A DNA stretch of 18,714 nt from contig CAMWOK010000023.1 of NCBI GenBank assembly GCA_947175845.1, positions 1 through 18,714 of the forward strand, read 5' to 3'. Position numbers and translations under genes: made by a program. The notes under the pieces are model-generated. The model made no database searches. It was not told where the DNA came from and saw only the letters and a program-made list of their open reading frames with translations. The DNA is from an uncultured Lachnospiraceae bacterium (GTDB lineage Bacteria > Bacillota > Clostridia > Lachnospirales > Lachnospiraceae). This document shows positions 12,770 through 18,714 of this stretch, piece by piece. Within the stretch, counting starts at the first letter, position 1; each line of letters opens with the position of its first letter.

Positions 12770-14017
12770 ATGGGAATGACAATCGCTGAGAAAATTATAG
12801 CGGCTGCGGCGGGCGTGGAGTCCGTCAAGCCGGGGGATATCCATACGGTGGAGATCGACCGAATGATGAGCAACGACGGGACGACGCATCTCACCATTGA
12901 CATGTACAACAAGCTCAAAAATCCGCGCATTGCGGATGTCGGCAAACTGGTGTGGATTGTGGATCACAATGTGCCCTGCGACAGTGTCAAGACGGCGGCA
13001 TCACACAGAAAAATGCGCGATTTTGCGAGGGAGCACAACATTACATTCTATGAGGGGGCAGGTGTGTGCCATCAGGTGATGATGGAGAACCATGTCACGA
13101 GCGGAGAGCTGATCTTTGGGGCGGACAGCCATACCTGCGCCTACGGCGCGGTCGGCGCATTTGGAACCGGCGTGGGCTGCACGGACTATCTCTACGCCAT
13201 GGTGACTGGAAAATCGTGGCTGCTCGTGCCGGAGACGCTGAAATTCAATCTGACAGGCAGGCTGAGGGATGGCGTCTACGCGCGGGATCTGATTCTGTCC
13301 ATCATTGGCAGGATAGGTGCGAACGGAGCCAATTATATGGCGATGGAGTTCGGCGGGGAAGGTCTGAGGACGTTGAATATGAGTGACAGGATTTCTATCT
13401 GCAACCTCTGCGTGGAGGCGGGGGCAAAGACTGCGCTGATGGAGGTTGACGAGACTGCGCTGTCGTATCTCAAAGAGCATGGCAGGGAGCCGAAACATGC
13501 CTTTTGCAGCGACGATGACGCGCAGTTTGCGAAGGTGTACGACATTGATCTGACCGAAATCCGGCCGATTGTGGCGAAGCCGCATTTTGTGGACAGTGTG
13601 GTGGATGCAAAAGCGTGTGTGGGAACGCACATTGACCAGGCGTTTCTGGGCTCGTGCAACAATGGACGGATTGAGGATTTGCGGGTGGGCGCCGCGCTGA
13701 TCAAGGGAAAGAAGGTGCATCCGCTCGTCCGGTTTCTGGTGGTTCCGGCAAGCGCTTCCGTGTACAGGCAGGCGCTTGCAGAGGGAATTATCGACACGTT
13801 TATGGAGGCAGGCGCGATCGTCATGAACCCGAACTGCAGTGTGTGCTGGGGAAGCTGTCAGGGCGTTATCGGCGAGGGAGAAGTGCTGATCAGCACCGGA
13901 ACGCGCAATTTTAAGGGGCGTGCAGGGCACAAGGACTCGTTTGTGTACCTTGCCTCGGCGGCGACAGTAACTGCGTCCGCGATCAGGGGCGAGATAGCGA
14001 CGGCGGATATGCTCTAA
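12770..14017 (+). CDS. leuC: 3-isopropylmalate dehydratase-type hydro-lyase, large subunit (first copy)
   Basis: A 415-residue large subunit carrying the [4Fe-4S] cluster of an aconitase-superfamily enzyme. Motifs: VDHNVP, GVCHQVM, GADSHTCAYGAVGAFGTGVGCTD, and GSCNNGRIEDL. The cluster cysteines are C296 (GSC), C356 and C359 (NPNCSVCWGSC); the last motif departs from the common PGC.xC.G form by having PNCSVCWGSC, and the usual GxTE is GCTD. All three cluster cysteines are nevertheless present. ATG 12770 lies 7 nt after AAGGAGGA (12755-12762); a TTG at 12764 and an ATG at 12776 are weaker options. It is separated from leuD1 by the inserted element. Candidate reactions: isopropylmalate, citramalate/methylmalate, dimethylmalate or homoaconitate chemistry; the sequence does not decide. 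Confidence 0.85.
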   Translation: MGMTIAEKIIAAAAGVESVKPGDIHTVEIDRMMSNDGTTHLTIDMYNKLKNPRIADVGKLVWIVDHNVPCDSVKTAASHRKMRDFAREHNITFYEGAGVCHQVMMENHVTSGELIFGADSHTCAYGAVGAFGTGVGCTDYLYAMVTGKSWLLVPETLKFNLTGRLRDGVYARDLILSIIGRIGANGANYMAMEFGGEGLRTLNMSDRISICNLCVEAGAKTALMEVDETALSYLKEHGREPKHAFCSDDDAQFAKVYDIDLTEIRPIVAKPHFVDSVVDAKACVGTHIDQAFLGSCNNGRIEDLRVGAALIKGKKVHPLVRFLVVPASASVYRQALAEGIIDTFMEAGAIVMNPNCSVCWGSCQGVIGEGEVLISTGTRNFKGRAGHKDSFVYLASAATVTASAIRGEIATADML

Positions 14018-14063
14018 GGAGCATTTTCATTGACTGATTTACTATGACAGGAAAAGGAGTTGG

Positions 14064-14570
14064 ATGAAAGGAATGGACAAATTTACTGGAAAGATATGGA
14101 TTCTGGGTGACGATATCGACACGGATATTATAATTCCGACGGAGTATCTCGCTTTAAAGACAGTGCAGGACATGGCGCCGTACGCGTTTTCACCGCTGCG
14201 CCCGGAGCTTGCAGGGAAGATTCAGGATGGGGACATCATCGTTGCGGGGAAGAATTTCGGCTGCGGCTCCTCGCGCGAACAGGCGCCGGAGATCATCAAG
14301 GCGCTCGGCATAAAGTGCGTGATTGCGAAATCTTTTGCGCGCATTTTCTTCCGCAATTCCATCAACAACGGCCTGCTGCTGATAGAGAATGACAGGATTC
14401 AGGGGGATGTGAGCGAGGGGGATGAAATCACGATCTCCATCAACGAGTGCATAGAACATCGCGGAAATCAGTACCCGATTACGTCGCTGCCGCAGAATCT
14501 GGTGGACATTCTCAATGCGGGCGGTCTTGTGAAAGCGATGCAGAGACGAAACAATTTGAAGGGCATGTAG
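14064..14570 (+). CDS. leuD: 3-isopropylmalate dehydratase-type hydro-lyase, small subunit (second copy)
   Basis: A 168-residue small subunit, paralogous to the first: GKIWILGDDIDTDIIIPTEYL at the start, KNFGCGSSREQAPEIIKALGIKCVIAKSFARIFFRNSINNGL in the core. The substrate-loop stretch is YLALKT, different from YIIYPS in the first copy, so the two enzymes may prefer different acids. ATG 14064 lies 4 nt after AAGGAG; ATG 14073 (165 residues) is an alternative with a longer spacing. Its stop TAG overlaps the ribosome site of the following large-subunit gene, so the two are translationally coupled. The 46-bp gap to the first large subunit has no terminator, so all four genes are probably one operon. 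Confidence 0.87.
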   Translation: MKGMDKFTGKIWILGDDIDTDIIIPTEYLALKTVQDMAPYAFSPLRPELAGKIQDGDIIVAGKNFGCGSSREQAPEIIKALGIKCVIAKSFARIFFRNSINNGLLLIENDRIQGDVSEGDEITISINECIEHRGNQYPITSLPQNLVDILNAGGLVKAMQRRNNLKGM

Positions 14571-14580
14571 GAGGAGAGCA

Positions 14581-15822
14581 ATGGGTTCGACGATCATAGA
14601 AAAAATTGTGAGAAATAATATTGGGAGAGCGGTGCACCCCGGCGAGATTGTGACCGTGAACGTGGACCGCGTGATGATACACGATATATTTATCCCGTTT
14701 GTGGCATCCAAGTTTGAGGAGATGGGATTTTCGAAAATATGGGACGCGGACAAGGCTGTGCTGATCTATGACCATCTGGTGCCGGCAAGCCAGGTGGACG
14801 ACACCAGACATTTCCGCATCGGCAATGAGTTTGTGGAAAAATACGGCATGAAAAATATCCACCGCGCTGACGGAATCTGCCATCAGCTGATGACGGAGGC
14901 GGGGTATGTCAAGCCGGGCGATATCGTGTTTGGAACGGACAGCCACACGACAACTTACGGCTGTGTGGGGGCATTTTCGTCGGGTATCGGATACACGGAG
15001 ATGGCGAGCATCCTCGGCACTGGTACGCTCTGGATCCGTGTGCCGGAGACCATCAAGGTACATATCACGGGAAAACTGCCCGAAAATGTCATGGCAAAGG
15101 ACATTATCCTGAAACTGATTGGCGATCTGGGAGCGGATGGTGCGACCTACAAGGCGTTGGAGTTCACGGGCGATACGGTCGAGAATATGACGGTGGCGTC
15201 AAGAATGTCCATGTCCAACATGGCGATCGAGGCGGGTGCAAAGTGCGCGCTCTTTACGCCGGACGAGAAGACTGCCGCTTACTGCAATATCACGCTCACA
15301 GAGAAAGAGCTCGATCTGGCAGGGGATGAGGATGCACAGTACTGCAGGGTCATGGAATACAGGGCGGAGGAGTTCGTGCCTGTGATGGCGTGCCCCTCCA
15401 ATGTAGACAATGTGAAACCTGTTGCAGAGCTTGCGGGAAAAGAGATCGACCAGGTGTTTATCGGATCCTGCACAAATGGGCGTCTGGAAGACCTGATGGC
15501 GGCGGCGGAGATTTTAAAAGGAAAGCATGTGGCGCCGTTCGTGAAGCTGATCGTCACGCCGGCAAGCCGCAAAATATACAGGGAGGCGGACGCAAACGGC
15601 ACGCTTGCGGTGCTCGCGGAGGCGGGGGCCATCATCACGCATCCCAGCTGTGGCCTGTGCTGCGGCAGGACAGGCGGCATTCTGACCGACGGGGAGACAG
15701 TCATTGCGACGAACAATCGGAACTTTCTCGGGCGCATGGGCACCTCGAAGGTGAATATCTATCTGGCGTCTCCGAAATCAGCTGCGGCCTGCGCGGTGGC
15801 GGGGAAGATTGTGGCGCCGTAG
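14581..15822 (+). CDS. leuC: 3-isopropylmalate dehydratase-type hydro-lyase, large subunit (second copy)
   Basis: A 413-residue [4Fe-4S] large subunit. Motifs: YDHLVP, DGICHQLM, GTDSHTTTYGCVGAFSSGIGYTE, GSCTNGRLEDL with C297, and PSCGLCCGRTGG with C357 and C360. This is closer to the archaeal/clostridial LeuC-HacA consensus than the first copy. By eye the two large subunits share somewhat under half their residues, so they diverged long ago rather than by a recent duplication. ATG 14581 follows AGGAGGAG, which overlaps the leuD2 stop. DmdA (dimethylmalate dehydratase), LeuC and homoaconitase large subunits are all in this family; with no leuA or leuB in the window, the pathway is open. Confidence 0.88.
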   Translation: MGSTIIEKIVRNNIGRAVHPGEIVTVNVDRVMIHDIFIPFVASKFEEMGFSKIWDADKAVLIYDHLVPASQVDDTRHFRIGNEFVEKYGMKNIHRADGICHQLMTEAGYVKPGDIVFGTDSHTTTYGCVGAFSSGIGYTEMASILGTGTLWIRVPETIKVHITGKLPENVMAKDIILKLIGDLGADGATYKALEFTGDTVENMTVASRMSMSNMAIEAGAKCALFTPDEKTAAYCNITLTEKELDLAGDEDAQYCRVMEYRAEEFVPVMACPSNVDNVKPVAELAGKEIDQVFIGSCTNGRLEDLMAAAEILKGKHVAPFVKLIVTPASRKIYREADANGTLAVLAEAGAIITHPSCGLCCGRTGGILTDGETVIATNNRNFLGRMGTSKVNIYLASPKSAAACAVAGKIVAP

Positions 15823-15848
15823 AGCAGCTGTTTGAATTATCCTGCCAA

Positions 15849-15877
15849 TAGACAAGACATCAAAAATGAGATATCCT
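15849..15877 (+). promoter_or_regulatory. candidate promoter of the AAA ATPase gene
   Basis: TAGACA (15849-15854), 17-bp spacer, TATCCT (15872-15877). The start would be near 15884, inside the palindrome at 15880-15904. No terminator was seen after the preceding dehydratase gene, so read-through is also possible. Confidence 0.4.
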
Positions 15878-15879
15878 TT

Positions 15880-15904
15880 AATTGATACAGAACATGCATC
15901 AATT
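15880..15904. promoter_or_regulatory. operator-like palindrome AATTGAT-N11-ATCAATT
   Basis: Perfect 7-bp half-sites AATTGAT (15880-15886) and ATCAATT (15898-15904), 11-nt spacer, at the predicted transcription start and directly before a GGAGGA ribosome site (15905-15910). It could bind a repressor, or fold in the RNA and affect the adjacent ribosome site. Confidence 0.45.
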
Positions 15905-15919
15905 GGAGGATGTTTCTTT

Positions 15920-16063
15920 ATGCACCCGACGCCCAAAGGAGGTATGGCGGAAAATGCGGACGGGCGCAGGAACAGTCCTCTCTGCCCGGTTTTGGGAAAG
16001 ATATGTGGTACAGGAGGAACATATGAAGGCGATAAAAATAGGAACCAAGGTCGAAATCTATAA
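15920..16063 (+). CDS. possible 47-codon leader ORF overlapping the AAA ATPase start
   Basis: ATG 15920 lies 9 nt after GGAGGA (15905-15910) and opens a 47-codon frame (MHPTPKGGMAEN... to ...NRNQGRNL) that overlaps the ATPase start at 16023 by 41 nt in another frame. The product is polar, rich in Gly, Asn and Arg, and resembles nothing I know. It may be a translated leader that couples to the ATPase, or chance. Coding status is unproven. Confidence 0.3.
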   Translation: MHPTPKGGMAENADGRRNSPLCPVLGKICGTGGTYEGDKNRNQGRNL

Positions 16064-17129
16064 TGATACTGTGATGACTTACAATGAACTGCCGGCGCGG
16101 TCGTATCTTGTGCGGTTTGCGAAAATGACAGGATTTTATCTCGAAGAATACGCCGATATTCAGATCAAAGAGGATAAGATATATGGCGATCACATGAAGA
16201 AAGTGCAGAAGGTTCTGCGGACCTATGATAAGTTTGACCGAAATCTGGGTGTGATACTGAGCGGATGTAAAGGGATTGGAAAGTCGATGTTTGCGAGACT
16301 TTTGGTCGTGGAGGCAGTCAGGGATGGGATACCGATCCTTGTGGTGGATCAGTACATTCCAGGAATTGCATCTTATATTGAGACGATCGATCAGCGGGTG
16401 CTGGTACTCTTTGACGAGTTTGACAAGACTTTTGGAGATGTCACAGCACCGGACGGGGAGGTTGAGCCGCAGGCGGCACTGCTCGGACTGTTCGATGGAA
16501 TATCACAGGGAAAGAAGCTGTTTGTCATCACCTGCAATGATATTCGCAAGCTCAACGAGTTTATTGTAAACCGTCCGGGGCGTTTTCACTATCACTTTCG
16601 CTTTGATTACCCGTCGGCAGATGAGATCCGGACTTATCTGTATGATAAGCTGGCAAAAGTGCATCATCATGAGATTGAAGCGATTGTTGCGTTTTCCAGA
16701 AAAGTGGATCTGAATTATGACTGTCTCAGAGCTATCGCGTTTGAGGTCAACAGCGGCGAAAGCTTCCACAGTGCAATCGGGGATTTGAACATTATCAATC
16801 TGGCGCAGGAGCGTTTTGATTTCGCGATCTATTTTCAAAATGGCGCCCCGATGCATGCCAGAAACCGCAATCTTGATTTTTTTAATGAGGAAGAAATCAG
16901 CATCTGTTTTGCCGAGGATGACTACAATGAAATTCTGACAGTGCATTTTTATGTGAACGACAGTGAGTATGATATAAAGAATAACTGTGCGGTGGTGGCA
17001 GCGGAGAAGCTGAAAATCACGTACGATGAAGACTATGACGAGGAGCGCGTCAAAAAGGTCAAGCAGCTGATCATAGACCGCCTGGAAATCAGGAAAGTGC
17101 GGGAGCGAAGGCTGCACTATGCAGTGTAG
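16023..17129 (+). CDS. AAA family ATPase
   Basis: A 368-residue protein with a central AAA ATPase core. Walker A is GCKGIGKS (81-88), Walker B LVLFDEFD (127-134), sensor 1 TCND (170-173), and NRPGRFHY (183-190) carries the likely arginine finger; a helical lid follows. The N-terminal part (MKAIKIGTKVEIYND...) and the acidic C-terminal part (about 280-368) are family-specific with no domain I can name. Similar stand-alone AAA ATPases occur in Firmicutes genomes and phages, so a phage origin is possible, but no other phage gene is present. The frame is open back to 15882, with a possible start at 15954; ATG 16023 has AGGAGG at 5 nt and the family-like start. Substrate or partner unknown. Confidence 0.8.
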   Translation: MKAIKIGTKVEIYNDTVMTYNELPARSYLVRFAKMTGFYLEEYADIQIKEDKIYGDHMKKVQKVLRTYDKFDRNLGVILSGCKGIGKSMFARLLVVEAVRDGIPILVVDQYIPGIASYIETIDQRVLVLFDEFDKTFGDVTAPDGEVEPQAALLGLFDGISQGKKLFVITCNDIRKLNEFIVNRPGRFHYHFRFDYPSADEIRTYLYDKLAKVHHHEIEAIVAFSRKVDLNYDCLRAIAFEVNSGESFHSAIGDLNIINLAQERFDFAIYFQNGAPMHARNRNLDFFNEEEISICFAEDDYNEILTVHFYVNDSEYDIKNNCAVVAAEKLKITYDEDYDEERVKKVKQLIIDRLEIRKVRERRLHYAV

Positions 17130-17148
17130 CTGCGCATTGAATTGTTTC

Positions 17149-17177
17149 TTGCCTTTACCGGATAACAATGATAGAAT
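17149..17177 (+). promoter_or_regulatory. promoter of the small membrane protein gene
   Basis: TTGCCT (17149-17154), 17-bp spacer, TAGAAT (17172-17177) preceded by TGA, an extended -10. The predicted leader is about 20 nt with AGGAAGGA just before the start. Confidence 0.5.
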
Positions 17178-17204
17178 CAAAATAAAAGTCAGGAAGGATT
17201 GTTT

Positions 17205-17654
17205 ATGTTAATTGCAGGAATAATTGTTTTGGGAATTGGAGCGTTGTTTTGTTTTATGGGAATTGTGTTCTGGCTGGTAGGCCAGAGCCCCTGCACGGGC
17301 CAGACTGACGGAACGGTCGTCGGCTTCTGCAGGAGTGCACAGTCTTTTAACAAGGGTGCGTTCGACAAGATGTGTACGGCGCCTTGCAGGCAGGATATCG
17401 GAATCAGGACGTGGTATCCTGTTCTTGAGTACATGGTGAAAGGGGTTTTGTACAGGCGTGCAGCCCCTGTGGCGCACGACTGCGCTACGATTCAAAAGCT
17501 TCTGGGGCAGCCGCGGATAATCTATTACGATCCGGGGCGTCCGGAGAGAGCATCCCTGTCAAAATACAATGTGTTTCGCATACTGAGTACAGTATTCATC
17601 GCGGTCGGGGCGGTGCTGGTGCTGACAGGCAGCATCCTGCTGCTGGTCCGCTGA
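17205..17654 (+). CDS. DUF3592-like small membrane protein
   Basis: A 149-residue protein with a transmembrane helix at each end (about 3-27, LIAGIIVLGIGALFCFMGIV; and about 124-147, ending VLVLTGSILLLVR) and a soluble segment between. The middle has TDGTVVGF, a pair of cysteines around CTAPC, WYPVLEYMVKGVLYRR and IIYYDPGRPERA, which follow the DUF3592 pattern of 'YYPVV.Y...G..Y' and 'V.YDP.NP..A'. The function of that family is unknown. ATG 17205 has AGGAAGGA at 6 nt; a TTG at 17199 is also in frame. It has its own promoter and no clear terminator before the tRNA promoter. Family call is by pattern only. Confidence 0.65.
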   Translation: MLIAGIIVLGIGALFCFMGIVFWLVGQSPCTGQTDGTVVGFCRSAQSFNKGAFDKMCTAPCRQDIGIRTWYPVLEYMVKGVLYRRAAPVAHDCATIQKLLGQPRIIYYDPGRPERASLSKYNVFRILSTVFIAVGAVLVLTGSILLLVR

Positions 17655-17680
17655 GAAAATGAAAATTTTGTAAAAAATAT

Positions 17681-17709
17681 TTGACAAAATGAGAAATATG
17701 CGTTATCAT
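17681..17709 (+). promoter_or_regulatory. strong promoter of the tRNA-Leu gene
   Basis: Consensus TTGACA (17681-17686), exactly 17 bp, TATCAT (17704-17709). The start would fall around 17716, a few bases before the mature tRNA. Confidence 0.8.
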
Positions 17710-17720
17710 ATTTCTTGTTC

Positions 17721-17804
17721 GCGGAAGTGCTGGAATTGGCAGACAGGCAAGACTAAGGATCTTGTGTCGGATACGACGTGTGGGTTCAAGTCCCATCTTC
17801 CGCA
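17721..17804 (+). tRNA. tRNA-Leu, anticodon AAG
   Basis: An 84-nt class II tRNA. Acceptor GCGGAAG (17721-17727) pairs with CTTCCGC (17797-17803); discriminator A at 17804; D-arm with AATTGGCAGACA; anticodon stem CAAGA/TCTTG (17748-17752, 17760-17764) around loop CTAAGGA, giving anticodon AAG at 17755-17757; a long variable arm GTCG-GATA-CGAC typical of tRNA-Leu; T-loop TTCAAGT. No CCA is encoded. The long variable arm, discriminator A and anticodon all agree with leucine (CUU, and CUC if A34 becomes inosine). It stands alone between a strong promoter and a terminator. Confidence 0.92.
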
Positions 17805-17814
17805 TAGCGCGATG

Positions 17815-17846
17815 CTCTGGAATAGAACCGGTTCCAGGGTTTTTTT
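17815..17846 (+). terminator. intrinsic terminator after tRNA-Leu
   Basis: CTCTGGAA (17815-17822) pairs with TTCCAGGG (17832-17839), eight pairs with one G-U, loop of 9 nt, then seven T (17840-17846). Confidence 0.85.
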
Positions 17847-17897
17847 GCATTTTCGCGGTTTCACAGCACAAAGGACAGGAAAGGAAAGGGGTATATC

Positions 17898-18714
17898 ATG
17901 AAAAAGTACATAAGAATAATCGGGGTTTCATTGTTGGTGATGCTGGCGGCGGCAGGCTGCGGCACAGGTGCAGGCAGGGACGGGGAATCAGAGATTCCTG
18001 TTGTGGAAGACTTTGATGCGATTTTAAATGACCAGCGGACGCAGGTGATTGTCCGCGACGAGGCAGAGACAGCTGCTGAGGAGACCCAGGAGAGCGCTGT
18101 GGAAACGGAGCCGGAGACAGTCGTCGCGTATGCAGACCGCATTGCAGACGGCAGCGCGGTTGCCTGCCAGGTGGAGACTGCAGTGTACGAGGAGGGCGTT
18201 GTGCGCGTGGAATATCCGCAGCTTACAGGCATGGCGGACGCGGGTCTGCAGCAGGAGATCAATGATCGGATACGCAGCGCGGTGACGGGCGGTATCGCCA
18301 CGGAAAATCTGAGCTCCTACGAGATGCGGTACGAGACGGCCACGCTCGGAAGCGGAATGGTTTCCTTTATTTTCAGGGGGATAGAATCCTGCAAGAACAG
18401 CGCATACCCTGACAATGTGGTCAAAACATTGAATATCGATCTGAATACGGGCAGAAATCTCCGTTTGAAGGAGTTTTCGGACATGGCGCTGGTGGTGAGC
18501 AGCCTCGAGCTTACCGACGGGTATTCGATCTGCAATGAAGGCGTGGATCAGGCGGATTTTTCTGCCTATCTGAACAATGGCGCCGTGACAGATTACGCCA
18601 TAACACTGCTCGATTATGACTTTGACTTCCAAAATCCTGACCTGGTGCCGGCAGGGTATTCAGCACTTCGGGAGAATCATCTGATTCTTTTTATGAAAGC
18701 GGAACATGCCATGC
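17898..18714 (+). CDS. lipoprotein with DUF4163/DUF3298 (RsiV-like) features, 3' end outside the window
   Basis: An open frame from ATG 17898 runs without a stop to the right edge (272 codons seen). The start MKKYIRIIGVSLLVMLAAAGC is a lipoprotein signal with Cys21; the -3 residue is Ala, slightly off the classic Leu. A Glu/Thr-rich linker (about 55-75) follows. Then VEYPQLTGMADAGLQQEINDRI and, later, NVVKTLNIDLNTGRNLRLKEF match the pattern of DUF4163 followed by DUF3298, the extracellular fold seen in RsiV-type anti-sigma factors and related lipoproteins. There is no sign here of a sigma-factor gene. The ribosome site is GGAAAGGGG. No promoter fits between the tRNA terminator and the start, so it may be read from the tRNA promoter. 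Function unknown. Confidence 0.7.
   Translation, partial: MKKYIRIIGVSLLVMLAAAGCGTGAGRDGESEIPVVEDFDAILNDQRTQVIVRDEAETAAEETQESAVETEPETVVAYADRIADGSAVACQVETAVYEEGVVRVEYPQLTGMADAGLQQEINDRIRSAVTGGIATENLSSYEMRYETATLGSGMVSFIFRGIESCKNSAYPDNVVKTLNIDLNTGRNLRLKEFSDMALVVSSLELTDGYSICNEGVDQADFSAYLNNGAVTDYAITLLDYDFDFQNPDLVPAGYSALRENHLILFMKAEHAM

Noticed and set aside
13001..13930. 309-codon minus-strand frame opposite leuC1
   Set aside because: Shadow of a certain gene; no start signal or domain.
1..18714. CRISPR array, prophage or integrated element boundary
   Set aside because: No regularly spaced repeats, integrase, phage structural gene or attachment-site pair was seen; the tRNA 3' end is not repeated nearby as far as I can tell by eye.

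Overview
The window looks like chromosomal DNA of a low-to-mid-GC Clostridia, most likely a Lachnospiraceae-type gut anaerobe. This is inferred from strong GGAGG-type ribosome sites, sigma-A-like promoters, the secG-rnr-smpB cluster, lipoprotein-type solute-binding proteins and the overall protein flavour. No search was possible. Base composition is roughly balanced and fairly uniform. There is no gap above 300 bp between genes.

Layout. (1) 1-1017: the 3' end of a probable sugar-type solute-binding protein gene, then a monocistronic allulose-6-phosphate/ribulose-phosphate 3-epimerase with its own promoter and a clean terminator. (2) 1181-7740: a sulfate uptake and activation operon in the order sbp, cysT, cysD, cysNC, cysW, cysA. 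The two ATP-sulfurylase/APS-kinase genes sit between the two permease genes. Products import sulfate and convert it to PAPS; no APS/PAPS reductase or sulfotransferase lies in the window. (3) 7769-10818: secG, rnr (RNase R) and smpB, a protein-export plus RNA-quality-control cluster. (4) 10911-11819, minus strand: a lone protein resembling a decayed CbiE-CbiT (CobL-like) corrin methyltransferase. (5) 12112-15822: two consecutive small/large subunit pairs of isopropylmalate-dehydratase-type hydro-lyases (order D-C-D-C). (6) 16023-18714: an AAA ATPase with a leader region, a small DUF3592-like membrane protein, a tRNA-Leu with anticodon AAG, and a lipoprotein that runs off the end.

Most notable observation: a ~151-bp miniature inverted-repeat element (12580-12730) sits between leuD1 and leuC1, flanked by the 7-bp direct repeat TAAGGAG. 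Removing it with one repeat copy restores GAT AAG GAG TAA, so the element inserted directly at the original leuD1 stop codon. The gene now ends with eight codons supplied by the element's terminal inverted repeat. Other points of interest are a duplicated ribosome site/start region at the cysD-cysNC junction, the tRNA-Leu(AAG), the orphan CobL-like protein with a broken SAM motif, and an operator-like palindrome plus short leader ORF before the AAA ATPase gene.
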